The notes beneath the pieces are model-generated. The model was not told the DNA's origin, did not search any database, and was given only the letters and a program-made list of their open reading frames with translations. From the NCBI GenBank assembly GCA_964626065.1, contig CAZVDE010000023.1:1-24237 (forward strand): a DNA stretch of 24,237 nt. Reading direction: 5' to 3'. Within the stretch, counting starts at the first letter, position 1. Every line of letters starts with the position of its first letter. This document shows positions 15,603-23,249 of the stretch, piece by piece. Position numbers and translations under genes: made by a program. Origin of the DNA: UBA3910 sp964626065. GTDB taxonomy: Bacteria > Bacillota > Limnochordia > Darwinibacteriales > Darwinibacteriaceae.

Positions 15603-16251
15603 CGGGCTGAGCGCTAAAAAGAAAGGTCTTACTTTGCTTTGTGTTATTCTTATCGGCGCCGGGCTGTATTTCGCCTCCCGCTCTCTGCGGGCACCCGGTT
15701 CAACTTCCCCCGCTGAGCCACCCGGTGTGCAATTTGTGGAGACCAAATTGGTGGGCCGCAAAGGGGGGGAAAGGCAGTGGGAGATATTGACCAAATCGGT
15801 GCTGCAGCAGGACGATCTGGTCATCATCAGGGATATGGAAAAGATCATCATTTTCCAAGATGAAAAGCCTCATTTAGATGTTCTGGCCCAGGAGGCACTC
15901 TGGAGGCGCAAGAAAGATACACTCACCCTGCAGGGCGGTGTGGAGGTGCAGGGCCGGACGGAAGAGTTTTGGCTGCGCAGCGATGTACTGATTCACTCCG
16001 GGGCCGATTCGACTCTAACCTCACCGGGGCCGGTGCAGATGCGCTGGGGCGGCCTAAGGATCGGTGCGGATGAGATGATCTATGAATCAGAATCGGGGCT
16101 TTTGCATCTTCTGGGCGGCGTTGTCATTGAAGACGGTGAATTAAAGTGGGGTTTAAAGCGGGCCGTATACGATTTAAACCGGGATATTTTGGATTTTTAT
16201 GGGCACATAGTGTTAGAAACGGAGGCAGAGGCAGGCGATGAGGAAAAATAG
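15589..16251 (+). CDS. lptC: LPS export protein LptC
   Basis: Up to 220 residues, with one N-terminal membrane anchor (KKKGLTLLCVILIGAGLYFAS, residues about 10-30) followed by a periplasmic jellyroll of the LptC type (about 47-205): KLVGRKGGERQWEILTKSV, the ISGE-like LTLQGGVEVQGR repeats, and GGLRIGADEMIYESESGLL. LptC bridges LptB2FG to the LptA filament. The start is uncertain. The GTG at 15589 lies inside lptD and has a poor ribosome binding site, whereas AAGGGGAG (15592-15599) is well placed for a CTG at 15607, which would give a protein starting close to SAKKKGL. Overlap with lptD on one side and lptA on the other shows an operon. Confidence 0.88.
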   Translation: MKGSDGLSAKKKGLTLLCVILIGAGLYFASRSLRAPGSTSPAEPPGVQFVETKLVGRKGGERQWEILTKSVLQQDDLVIIRDMEKIIIFQDEKPHLDVLAQEALWRRKKDTLTLQGGVEVQGRTEEFWLRSDVLIHSGADSTLTSPGPVQMRWGGLRIGADEMIYESESGLLHLLGGVVIEDGELKWGLKRAVYDLNRDILDFYGHIVLETEAEAGDEEK

Positions 16252-16807
16252 GATACTGGGCCTGGCGGCGGTTATTTTTCTTGTGGCGGGGGCGGGTTTA
16301 AGCATGGCCGCCGGTCAAAAAGGCGTTTTGAACATTACCGGCGTGCCGGAGGATGTGGCCGCGGGCCGCTACGATCCGGAAGAAGGGCTTTTTTATGCTG
16401 ATGTAAGCGATTTGGCGGAGGCCTTAATTGAAGTCAAATTCGAAGAGGTGCGCATCAGCGGCAAAGAAATGGAGTGGCGGACTAAGGACAATTATCTGAT
16501 TTTTAGGCAGTCTGCCCGGCTGGAAAAGGATGATTTCGAACTGACGGCTGATCTGGTGGAGTATTTCGGTGATGAGAAACGGCTGCACGCCCGGGGCGGA
16601 GTGGTGGTTACTACAGAAGATGCCACCGTTTATGCCGATCAGCTTGCCTATGATGAAAAGACCGATGAGGCTCTGTTTACGGGTGGCGTAAAGGTGGTCT
16701 TTGATGACGGCACGCTGCGGGGCGAGAAATTCTTGATGGTTATGGAAAAAAGTGAGCTGCGTTTCTTCGGCGCCTTTCAGGGCGAATTTGAAGTAGATAG
16801 TAATTAA
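16238..16807 (+). CDS. lptA: Periplasmic LPS-binding protein LptA (OstA domain)
   Basis: 189-residue exported protein with a signal peptide (about 1-25, ending SMAAG) and an OstA/LptA jellyroll made of repeated strands: KEMEWRTKDNYLIFRQSARLE, then DFELTADLVEYFGDEKRLHARGGVVVTTEDATVYADQ, then LAYDEKTDEALFTGGVKVVFDDGTLRGEK. LptA monomers line up into the periplasmic bridge between LptC and LptD. The ATG lies inside the end of lptC (14-base overlap), preceded by GGAGGCAGAGGCAGG, so translation is coupled. It is the last gene of the lptF-lptD-lptC-lptA run; a new promoter appears in the next gap. Confidence 0.9.
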   Translation: MRKNRILGLAAVIFLVAGAGLSMAAGQKGVLNITGVPEDVAAGRYDPEEGLFYADVSDLAEALIEVKFEEVRISGKEMEWRTKDNYLIFRQSARLEKDDFELTADLVEYFGDEKRLHARGGVVVTTEDATVYADQLAYDEKTDEALFTGGVKVVFDDGTLRGEKFLMVMEKSELRFFGAFQGEFEVDSN

Positions 16808-16832
16808 TGACAATATTAGCGGGCATTACCAC

Positions 16833-16862
16833 TTAAACCCCAGCTAGGGCCTATGTTATAAT
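16833..16862 (+). promoter_or_regulatory. Extended -10 promoter for the ABC transporter pair
   Basis: TATAAT (16857-16862) is a perfect -10 box, and TG at 16854-16855 followed by one base gives a perfect extended -10 (TGnTATAAT). The -35 is weak (TTAAAC, 16833-16838, about 18 bases upstream), as is common for extended -10 promoters. Transcription would start near 16869, just before the ribosome binding site AGGAGG of the next gene. Confidence 0.72.
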
Positions 16863-16889
16863 TAGGGCACCGGGTGAGGAGGAAGTGTA

Positions 16890-19016
16890 ATGCTCTCTTT
16901 TTTTCATGACGGCTTTTATAAAGATCTGATCATCTTATTACTGGTAACGATTGTTCTGGGCGCGGTGTTTTCCCAGGGCATCGCATGGGCTATCGATCTT
17001 TATTTTGGCGACACCCTCGATGGTATGATCGGCGAATACGGAGAATACGACCTTGTGCTCCATATTCGGGAGGAGGCGAAAGAGGCGGCCCTGCGCGAGC
17101 TGGAACGCATAGGCGAGCAGTCTTTTCCCGGGTATCGGCTTAATCAGACGCTGACAATTGCGGGACAGGCTAATTTTTTCTTTGGGCTGCCTGAAAAATA
17201 TAGGACAAAAGAGGTTTTGGAAAGCCTAACCTCTTATTTTGGCGCGGTTCCGGGTTTGAACGGCTATTCTTTAATGGTCGAGCCCAGTGTCTTAATTCGG
17301 GGTGTCCATCCGGGAGTGCGCCAAGAACTGCTGGAGCAGGTAGATGCCGTTTCCGGGGTAAAGTTCGTTGTCCGCGACGGGACAAATTTAGTTGCGGTGC
17401 TCGAGCGCGATGAGGCGACACCTCAAGTCACCGCGGCAATTGAAGATATTCTCGGGCAGTATCAAATCTTAGAATTGCGTTTTCCCATGGGGTTTGAAAT
17501 CGACACTCACAAATTAGGCGAGCAGGCGCTCGCTCTTTTGCGCGGTCGGACTAAGGGTGGGCGTACCAGCTTTACCAATGTCACATCTGCCGAATATGGC
17601 GAGGATTTAGATGCCTTTTTGACCACGCTTGTGGAAATGCGGGACTTTCTGACCAGCTACGCTTCTCAAGTCAGGATTCAAGCGGAACCGGGCGTGCATT
17701 TAGCTGTGGGGGAATTGATTGTCATTGGGGCGGGAGGGGAGGAATTTCCCGAACCGGTGGTTGTTGAAGTGACCGGGGTCTACGGAAACGTGGGCGAAGG
17801 AATGATTGTGCAGGGAGCACCTGTCCATTCCACCGATAAACTTGTGAGGCCCGGACGCCGCTATCTTTCCGAACAGGAACAGGGCGATTATGTGGGCGAA
17901 GTTGAAATTGAAAACGAGCGTTACCGCTTGGCCTACGCCATTGAAGAGAGCCTCCGTTTGTTGGAGGAGCTAGAAGCACTGTCAGTCCAGGCCAGTACGG
18001 CAGTTGATAACGCCGATGCGGTGCTAATTACCTTCCAAGAAGCCCTAATGCAGCTGGAAGTTCTGCAGGTGCAGCTGCGCCAGCTCAGTGAAGGGATCAT
18101 TGAGGATGAAAACAAATCTTCCGGGGAACAGTTTCTGGTAACCTTATTGTTAAACGGCCTGTTCCAGACTTTGGCGCAAACGGCAATTGCCAGCGGCGAA
18201 GGGTCGATAGATTCGCTGGAAAACCTAGATATTGAGGCCATGCGCTCCAGCCTAAATGGGATCAGCAGCCAGATTGCCAATGTGCAGGAAATTGACGTTA
18301 CCGCGATTATTCAACAGATTGGCTTTGTCAGAGATACTCTACCCGATCTGCGCGATGAGGAAATCGGCCAATCCATCCGTCTGATCAATACCTATTTGGG
18401 CGGGCAGGTTATTCCCGGTGAACGCATTCAGATTCTGGTGGAGGGCGAACGGGCGGATGAAAAGGGCCTGGAGCGAATGCTGCGCGAAGAGTTGGAAAAC
18501 CCCTATTTGCATACCTACTCCACCTCGGTGGGGATGATCAACCCCAATGCCAGAGGCGAGATCTTCAGGATCTTAAAGGAAGTGCGCTCCATTGTGGCAG
18601 GGCTCCTTTCTATTATTTTTACCATCGTTGTCCTCGTTCTGGACCATGCCACGGTTTTCAGTACTCTTAAGTATCTGCGTTCCTGCGAAAAGCCCGCCAA
18701 CAGCCGCCTGGGGCGTTTTTTCGACCCGGCTTACTTCTTGGGGGCGGCGGTGGGCGCTATTATCCTAACGGCCGTTTATTACCTCAGCCGCGCCCAAATT
18801 CCCTATGTGGGCCTTGGGGGCATTGCCCTGTGTGGGCTGGTTTTAGGGGTCCTCGTTGTCATTCTTGCGGAGCGTTTCAGCCCTGTGGATCGTATGGAAC
18901 TTATGGCGGGGCAGTCCTTGGGCCTTTCTAACGTGCAGATTATGCGGGAAGTAGTCATCCCTCCCGGCAGGCCCGGTTTATTGAACCTGCTTAACCGGTG
19001 GAAGCAGCAATTTTAA
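16890..19016 (+). CDS. Large-loop ABC transporter permease, FtsX/LolE-like topology, unassigned
   Basis: 708-residue membrane protein that I do not recognise as a named family. It has one N-terminal membrane segment (about 12-34), a very large extracytoplasmic region (about 36-562) with a helical coiled-coil stretch (about 345-405), then three C-terminal membrane segments (about 566-586, 612-632, 641-660). This 1+3 layout resembles FtsX, MacB and LolC/E permeases. The last 45 residues (MELMAGQSLGLSNVQIMREV then VIPPGRPGLLNLL, 669-701) look like the EAA coupling loop of type I importer permeases, although no membrane segment follows it. The ATPase gene begins 14 bases later, and AGGAGG lies 7 bases before the ATG. 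Position between lptA and the lpxB-like gene suggests an envelope lipid or lipoprotein substrate; this is inference. Confidence 0.72.
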   Translation: MLSFFHDGFYKDLIILLLVTIVLGAVFSQGIAWAIDLYFGDTLDGMIGEYGEYDLVLHIREEAKEAALRELERIGEQSFPGYRLNQTLTIAGQANFFFGLPEKYRTKEVLESLTSYFGAVPGLNGYSLMVEPSVLIRGVHPGVRQELLEQVDAVSGVKFVVRDGTNLVAVLERDEATPQVTAAIEDILGQYQILELRFPMGFEIDTHKLGEQALALLRGRTKGGRTSFTNVTSAEYGEDLDAFLTTLVEMRDFLTSYASQVRIQAEPGVHLAVGELIVIGAGGEEFPEPVVVEVTGVYGNVGEGMIVQGAPVHSTDKLVRPGRRYLSEQEQGDYVGEVEIENERYRLAYAIEESLRLLEELEALSVQASTAVDNADAVLITFQEALMQLEVLQVQLRQLSEGIIEDENKSSGEQFLVTLLLNGLFQTLAQTAIASGEGSIDSLENLDIEAMRSSLNGISSQIANVQEIDVTAIIQQIGFVRDTLPDLRDEEIGQSIRLINTYLGGQVIPGERIQILVEGERADEKGLERMLREELENPYLHTYSTSVGMINPNARGEIFRILKEVRSIVAGLLSIIFTIVVLVLDHATVFSTLKYLRSCEKPANSRLGRFFDPAYFLGAAVGAIILTAVYYLSRAQIPYVGLGGIALCGLVLGVLVVILAERFSPVDRMELMAGQSLGLSNVQIMREVVIPPGRPGLLNLLNRWKQQF

Positions 19017-19030
19017 AGGAGGTGCTCTTT

Positions 19031-19759
19031 ATGCTGGAAATAAAGAATTTGCATAAACATTATGGGAAAGTAGCCGCCTTGGACGGCGTGGATCTGACAG
19101 TTGCCAAAGGTGAAACGGTAGTTGTCATGGGCCCTTCCGGCTGCGGGAAATCTACTCTGATTCGCTGTGTAAATCGTTTGACAGAACCGGATCGGGGCTC
19201 AGTCACTTTTGCCGGCCGAGATGTTTTGCGCCTAAACAATGGGGAACTGCAAGACTTAAGGCGCAGCGTGGGTTTTGTCTTTCAGCAGTTCAATTTGATC
19301 AATAGGCTCACTGTCCTAGAAAACGTGATGTTCCACCTTGTCTTGGGCGGGATGGATCGGGAAGAAGCGGCTGCAAGGGCCGAAGCCGCCTTAGGCAAAG
19401 TGGGGCTCAGTTCAACCAAGGGGCGCAGGCCCGATGAATTAAGCGGCGGGCAGCAGCAGCGGGTGGGAATTGCCCGGGCTTTGGTGACCAACCCCCAATT
19501 GATGCTGTGGGACGAACCGACCGCATCTTTGGATCCCATTTTGGTCGGCGAGGTTTTGGAAGTGATGGAGGAATTGGTCAAAACAACGGGTACCACCATG
19601 GTTATTGTCACCCACGAGGTTTCCTTTGCCCTGCGTGTTGCCGATCGGGTGGTGTTTATGGATCGGGGCAGAATTGTGGAAGAAGGGGCACCCCGGAAAG
19701 TTTTGGAGGAGCCTCGCTCTGAGATTGCCCGGTTGTACCGCAAGCTTTTAGTAAGCTGA
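19031..19759 (+). CDS. ABC transporter ATPase, GlnQ-like
   Basis: 242-residue ATP-binding subunit with all motifs intact: Walker A GPSGCGKS (34-41), Q-loop VFQQFNL (83-89), signature LSGGQQQR (137-144), Walker B LMLWDEP (157-163), D-loop SLD and switch histidine His195 (VTHEVSFA). The sequence is closest in style to polar amino-acid transporter ATPases (GlnQ type), for example THEVSFALRVADRVVFMDRGRIVEEG, rather than LolD or MacB. Its only partner nearby is the large-loop permease directly upstream; no solute-binding protein is encoded. The start at 19031 follows AAAGGAGGTG with normal spacing and gives the usual MLEIKNLHKHYG beginning; an ATG at 18998 lies inside the permease gene. Confidence 0.93.
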   Translation: MLEIKNLHKHYGKVAALDGVDLTVAKGETVVVMGPSGCGKSTLIRCVNRLTEPDRGSVTFAGRDVLRLNNGELQDLRRSVGFVFQQFNLINRLTVLENVMFHLVLGGMDREEAAARAEAALGKVGLSSTKGRRPDELSGGQQQRVGIARALVTNPQLMLWDEPTASLDPILVGEVLEVMEELVKTTGTTMVIVTHEVSFALRVADRVVFMDRGRIVEEGAPRKVLEEPRSEIARLYRKLLVS

Positions 19760-19803
19760 GGCGTGAAAAGAGGAAAAGCGGAATAGATGAAGAAAAACAA
19801 ACA

Positions 19804-19823
19804 GAGCCGAGTAATCTCGGCTC
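19804..19823 (+). terminator. Perfect hairpin after the ABC ATPase gene
   Basis: GAGCCGAG (19804-19811) and CTCGGCTC (19816-19823) form an uninterrupted 8-bp stem with a TAAT loop. Only a short mixed tail follows (GCTTGATAT), so it may terminate weakly, or act as an RNA-stability or processing hairpin between the ABC pair and the lpxB-like gene. Confidence 0.5.
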
Positions 19824-19850
19824 GCTTGATATGGAGGGGAGAGCATTCAA

Positions 19851-19925
19851 TTGTCAGAGGAACTGCTAAGCCAAATCCGTGGCCTCACCCTGCAGAACGG
19901 GGGAGGAATCGGCCATGTCTCCTAA
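19851..19925 (+). CDS. Possible 24-codon upstream reading frame before the lpxB-like gene
   Basis: A TTG at 19851 opens a 24-codon frame (MSEELLSQIRGLTLQNGGGI, then GHVS) ending at 19925, inside the start of the lpxB-like gene. GGAGGGG (19833-19839) lies 11 bases upstream. The frame overlaps the ATG at 19915 by 11 bases, so it could couple translation. It could equally be a remnant of a lost gene or chance; I recognise no family. Confidence 0.25.
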   Translation: MSEELLSQIRGLTLQNGGGIGHVS

Positions 19926-21075
19926 AATAATGATCATTGGCAGTGACAATACCAGTGATCGTTTCGGCGCGGCCTTGGCCCGGGAAATTCTGGCCCTTAA
20001 TCCGGAAACGTCCCTGGTAGGCGTGGGCGGGCCTTTGATTAGTGCTGCCGGGGTTGAACTTTTATACGATATTTCTGATATGGCCAGCCTGGGTGTTTTT
20101 CAATCGATTCGGGGTTCTCAGGTTGTTAAACGTTTGCTCAAACGGGTTGCGCAGGCCATGGACGATCAAAAACCCGATTTGGTGATCCAAATCGGTCTGC
20201 CCTTTTTCGAATTTCGCCTTTTGGAAATAGCCCGCGCCAAGGATATCCCCGTTTTCTATTATTATACGCCTTTCAGCCGCGGCCTCTCAGGTGTGAAAAC
20301 AGGCAACTTCTCGCAGGTAGTGAATAAGGTGTTGGCAATGAGTCGTTTTGAGGCTGAATTATGTGAAGAAATCGGGGTGGAGGCTGAATTTGTGGGCCAT
20401 CCCCTCAACGATTTGGCCGATTTTTCGCTCACACCCGAACAGGCCCGAAAAGAGTTGGGGCTCCAAGCCGCAGATGGGCGTGTCATAGCCGTTTTACCCG
20501 GTTCAAGGGAAGCGGAAGTTAGAAACGTTCTGCCCACCGTGCTGAAATCGTTGAGCAGGGTTGTGGAACAGGAGCCTGATTTAGAAATCATAGTTTCATT
20601 GGCGCCCACAATCAGCGCGGGCTCTCTGGAACGGATTGTGAAAAAATGCGGTTGTGAGCGGGTAAGGATAGAAAAGGGTATTTATACCGTTTTGCGTGCG
20701 GCCGATCTGGCCATCACTTCTGTTGGTACCGCTTCGCTGGAGGCCTCTTTGCTGGGCATTCCCTCGCTAGCCGTTTACCGCGTACCCGGAACAACGTATT
20801 TTGTGGACAGATTATTGGATCGCCGTCCACATCTGACCATAACCAATAATATTTTGCGAAAGACTGTAATACCCGAATACGTACAGAGCGATTTTGGCAT
20901 TGCAAAAATAGCGGAGGCCATCGAGCATCTGCTCAATGATGGGCAATCCAGGCAGGCGATGCTGGCTGAGTTTAGCAATTTCAAAGCCGAACTGGGTGGG
21001 CCCGGCTCAATTAGAAGGGCGGCCGGCGCTGTTTTGCAGATGATTGGATGTGTGAAAGATGGAACTGTATGCTGA
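19915..21075 (+). CDS. LpxB-like glycosyltransferase (GT19) with altered acceptor motif
   Basis: 386-residue homologue of lipid-A-disaccharide synthase, a peripheral inner-membrane enzyme that joins UDP-2,3-diacylglucosamine and lipid X. The C-terminal, nucleotide-sugar half is well conserved: FVGHPLND (159-166), VLPGSREAEV (193-202), SVGTASLEASLLGIPSLAVYR (269-289), and TITNNIL (308-314) in place of LPNLL. The N-terminal half also aligns (LVGVGGP, MASLGVFQ), but key motifs differ. The GIDAPDFN segment of E. coli LpxB is IQIGLPFFEF here (91-100), so the catalytic Asp position is Gly94, and SPSVWAW is TPFSRGLSG (118-126). The GETSGD loop reads GSDNTSD. Start by GGGGGAGG (19899-19906) at 8-base spacing. 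It may use a different acceptor or be inactive as LpxB, so I leave the symbol blank. lptB overlaps its end. Confidence 0.85.
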   Translation: MSPKIMIIGSDNTSDRFGAALAREILALNPETSLVGVGGPLISAAGVELLYDISDMASLGVFQSIRGSQVVKRLLKRVAQAMDDQKPDLVIQIGLPFFEFRLLEIARAKDIPVFYYYTPFSRGLSGVKTGNFSQVVNKVLAMSRFEAELCEEIGVEAEFVGHPLNDLADFSLTPEQARKELGLQAADGRVIAVLPGSREAEVRNVLPTVLKSLSRVVEQEPDLEIIVSLAPTISAGSLERIVKKCGCERVRIEKGIYTVLRAADLAITSVGTASLEASLLGIPSLAVYRVPGTTYFVDRLLDRRPHLTITNNILRKTVIPEYVQSDFGIAKIAEAIEHLLNDGQSRQAMLAEFSNFKAELGGPGSIRRAAGAVLQMIGCVKDGTVC

Positions 21076-21778
21076 AGGCCTTTGTAAACGCTATGGGAAA
21101 CGGACAGTTGTGGACGATGTCAGTTTTAAGGTGCGGCGCGGCGAAATTGTGGGTTTATTAGGCCCGAACGGTGCCGGCAAGACCACCATGTTCATCATGA
21201 TTGTGGGGCTGATCAAACCGGATGGGGGCAGCATTTATTTAGACGGCCGCGAGATCACCCGCTTACCCATGTATCAAAGGACGCGCCTGGGATTGGGCTA
21301 CCTACCCCAGGAACCCTCTATTTTTCGAAAATTGACGGTTGAAGACAATTTAAGGGCAGTGCTTGAACTGCGTTCTCTGCCCCGCTCGGTACAAGATGAA
21401 AAACTAGAGGAATTGCTGGCGGAATTCAATTTAGAAGAAGTGCGCTCGCAGCGGGGCAATCAGCTGTCCGGTGGGGAACGGCGGAGAACGGAGATAGCCA
21501 GGGCGCTGGCTTTGGACCCTGCCTTTTTGTTTTTGGATGAACCCTTCGCGGGGATCGATCCCATTGCGGTGGCGGAGATTCAAGAAATGGTGGCTCGCCT
21601 CCGCTCGCGCAACCTAGGTGTGATCATTACCGATCACAATGTGCGCGAAACGCTGCGCACCACCGATCGGGCTTACATCCTCCATTTGGGCAAAGTATTG
21701 ATTTCGGGCACCACTGAGGAATTGGCGGCGAATCCTTTGGCCCGCCAGCACTATTTGGGCAGCAGTTTCACCCTTTAA
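21059..21778 (+). CDS. lptB: LPS export ATPase LptB
   Basis: 239-residue ABC ATPase that powers the Lpt bridge from the cytoplasmic side of LptF/G. Motifs: Walker A GPNGAGKT (35-42), LptB-diagnostic GYLPQEPSIFRKLTVEDN (80-97), signature LSGGERRR (136-143), Walker B FLFLDEPFAGIDP (156-168) and switch His193 in TDHNVRETL. The C-terminus HYLGSSF is also typical of LptB. This distinguishes it clearly from the GlnQ-like ATPase upstream. The ATG overlaps the last 17 bases of the lpxB-like gene, so the two are probably translationally coupled. It is separated from its permease gene lptF by about 7.6 kb in the same direction. Confidence 0.96.
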   Translation: MELYAEGLCKRYGKRTVVDDVSFKVRRGEIVGLLGPNGAGKTTMFIMIVGLIKPDGGSIYLDGREITRLPMYQRTRLGLGYLPQEPSIFRKLTVEDNLRAVLELRSLPRSVQDEKLEELLAEFNLEEVRSQRGNQLSGGERRRTEIARALALDPAFLFLDEPFAGIDPIAVAEIQEMVARLRSRNLGVIITDHNVRETLRTTDRAYILHLGKVLISGTTEELAANPLARQHYLGSSFTL

Positions 21779-21815
21779 ACAGTTTGTGAAGATGTGGGGA
21801 AGAAGGTGACAGGCC

Positions 21816-22928
21816 ATGTACGGTTCAATCCTGATTTTAACCCTGGTCGTGGTAGGCGGGGTCATCGCCTATATCGGCGATCGTTTGGGAATGAATGTCG
21901 GCCGTAAAAAGCTGACGCTGTTCGGCCTGCGCCCAAAACATACCAGCATGCTCGTTACCATTGTGACGGGCGTTTTAATCGCGGGCGCTTCGATCGGGGT
22001 TTTAGCCATTGCTTCCCAAGATGTGCGCACCGCCTTATTCAGGATGAAGCAGATCCAGGCCGATTTGCAGGATCTGCAGTCCGATTTCGCCGAAATGAGA
22101 TGGCAAAGAGATCTTGCCCAAGAGGAGCTGCTGCAGGCCGAGGAAGAAGTCAAGCTGCAGAAAGATTCTCTCTCGGAGATGACCGCCTATATCGACGTTC
22201 TCAGTAAAGAAGCGGGCCTTTTGGAAACTGAAGTGGCCGAGTTGGAAGAAAGCGTGCAGATGATGCGCGAGAACTACGCGCTTGTTTCCACCGCCTTTTG
22301 GCAGATTAGAAGTGCTGACATAGCATTTAATGCCAGCGAGGTAATTCTGACCACAGTTCTCAAGAAGGGCCTCAGCAGGGAGCAGATCCAGGCCCAGTTG
22401 GAAGATTTTATGTATCAGGTTGATGACGTTGCCTATCGGCGCAGCGCGCGGGCTTCGGAACCGGGAAACTACCGGGCGATTTTCGTGCATGCGGGGGTGC
22501 TGGAGTTTGCCGCGGAGGACGCTCTGCTCACTAACGGCGATGTGATTGTCCGGGCGGTAAGTGAGAGCAACACAATTCCCGGCGTGCCCGTAGTGGTCTA
22601 CTTAGAAAGCTATCCGGATGGCATGATTTTTTCCAAGGGTACTGTTTTAGCCAGCAGCCAGTGGGATCCGGCGAGCGGCATCGAAATTGACCGGGTCATT
22701 TTGCAGATCCTCAAGCAGGCGAACAACAGGGCCTTGGATGCGGGAGTGTCCTTGAGCCGCGAATGGCGCGATGCCGTTTTGCTGCCCGGGGACGATTTTC
22801 TTAATGCCCTTTATGCGGCGCCGGATATAAAAGAAGCGGTTACAATCAAGTTGATCGTTGCAAAAGATACCTGGCGCTCAAATACACCGGTGGAGCTTTA
22901 TTTAGCCCTCGAGACAAATTCTCCATAA
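21816..22928 (+). CDS. DUF3084 membrane/coiled-coil protein
   Basis: 370-residue protein matching the DUF3084 family, known from cyanobacteria and diderm Bacillota and often found in outer-membrane gene clusters. It has two N-terminal membrane segments (about residues 4-20 and 46-67) separated by the conserved YIGDRLGMNVGRKKLTLFGL loop, then a long coiled coil (about 75-160: QIQADLQDLQSDFAEM and following heptads) and a C-terminal globular region (about 170-370). The ATG at 21816 follows AGAAGGTGA with normal spacing. It is 37 bases after lptB and probably in the same transcript. The function of the family is not established; a scaffold between inner membrane and envelope machinery would fit the shape. 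Confidence 0.87.
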   Translation: MYGSILILTLVVVGGVIAYIGDRLGMNVGRKKLTLFGLRPKHTSMLVTIVTGVLIAGASIGVLAIASQDVRTALFRMKQIQADLQDLQSDFAEMRWQRDLAQEELLQAEEEVKLQKDSLSEMTAYIDVLSKEAGLLETEVAELEESVQMMRENYALVSTAFWQIRSADIAFNASEVILTTVLKKGLSREQIQAQLEDFMYQVDDVAYRRSARASEPGNYRAIFVHAGVLEFAAEDALLTNGDVIVRAVSESNTIPGVPVVVYLESYPDGMIFSKGTVLASSQWDPASGIEIDRVILQILKQANNRALDAGVSLSREWRDAVLLPGDDFLNALYAAPDIKEAVTIKLIVAKDTWRSNTPVELYLALETNSP

Positions 22929-22980
22929 AATGTAATTATGGTTTATGCAGGGTTTTTCGACTTATTGTGGAAAATTGTTA

Positions 22981-23009
22981 TCGTCAAAACTAATGTTTTG
23001 TGCTACAAT
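22981..23009 (+). promoter_or_regulatory. Sigma-A type promoter for the OmpM-like gene
   Basis: TACAAT (23004-23009) with an upstream TG one base away (TGCTACAAT) forms an extended -10. TCGTCA (22981-22986) matches four of six -35 positions with 17-base spacing. The start would be near 23016, leaving a leader of about 310 bases. Confidence 0.6.
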
Positions 23010-23023
23010 CACTTCGGATGATC

Positions 23024-23044
23024 GTTTTCGATCCGGTCGAAAAC
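23024..23044 (+). repeat. Perfect 5' hairpin in the leader RNA
   Basis: GTTTTCGA (23024-23031) and TCGAAAAC (23037-23044) pair perfectly around a TCCGG loop. It starts about 8 bases after the predicted transcription start. Stable 5' hairpins protect mRNAs from decay, which would suit an abundant outer-membrane protein; it could also be an operator. Confidence 0.5.
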
Positions 23045-23163
23045 AGGTTGAGTGCGCTCTTATTTCGAAAAAGATTAGTGTTTGAGAAGGATTTGACGGA
23101 AAAGTATAGAATAAAAATCATAATGTAAGCAACTAATTTCAGCAGCTGCAAGGTTCGGTCGGT

Positions 23164-23249
23164 AGGAAAGGAGGTGCCTAGGGTTTCCGCCAGCCGGAGG
23201 CGCTGAAAGATGAATTACGCCTTGTCCGTTGGCAGGTGAGGGAACAAGG
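23164..23249 (+). promoter_or_regulatory. Structured leader segment, possible attenuator
   Basis: This GC-rich segment holds an anti-16S-like AAAGGAGGTG (23167-23176) with no start codon after it and the box CCTAGGGTTTCCGCC (23177-23191). CGCC (23188-23191) pairs with GGCG (23199-23202) around a loop that carries GGAGG, and CCTTGTCC (23220-23227) pairs with GGaACAAGG (23241-23249). The second stem overlaps the codons of the possible leader peptide at 23210-23239. Translation of that peptide would disturb the stem, the usual logic of attenuation. No known riboswitch consensus fits fully. Confidence 0.4.
23210..23239 (+). CDS. Possible 9-residue leader peptide
   Basis: ATG at 23210 opens the short frame MNYALSVGR followed by TGA. 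GGAGG (23196-23200) lies 9 bases upstream, a good ribosome-binding-site spacing. The frame lies in the structured leader of the OmpM-like gene, and its codons 4-6 form one arm of an 8-bp stem. There is no run of a single amino-acid codon, so any sensing would not be of the classic amino-acid type. It may be chance. Confidence 0.3.
   Translation: MNYALSVGR

Noticed and set aside
19031..19759. Annotation of the ATPase as an amino-acid importer subunit (GlnQ)
   Set aside because: The motifs are GlnQ-like, but there is no solute-binding protein or standard importer permease nearby, and the adjacent permease has a large extracytoplasmic region, so a substrate claim is not supported.
23177..23249. 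Possible ykkC-type (guanidine/ppGpp/PRPP) riboswitch, because of CCTAGGGTTTCCG
   Set aside because: Only the 5' box resembles the family as I remember it; the expected downstream conserved boxes are absent and the downstream gene is not of a matching type. Kept only as an unassigned structured leader.
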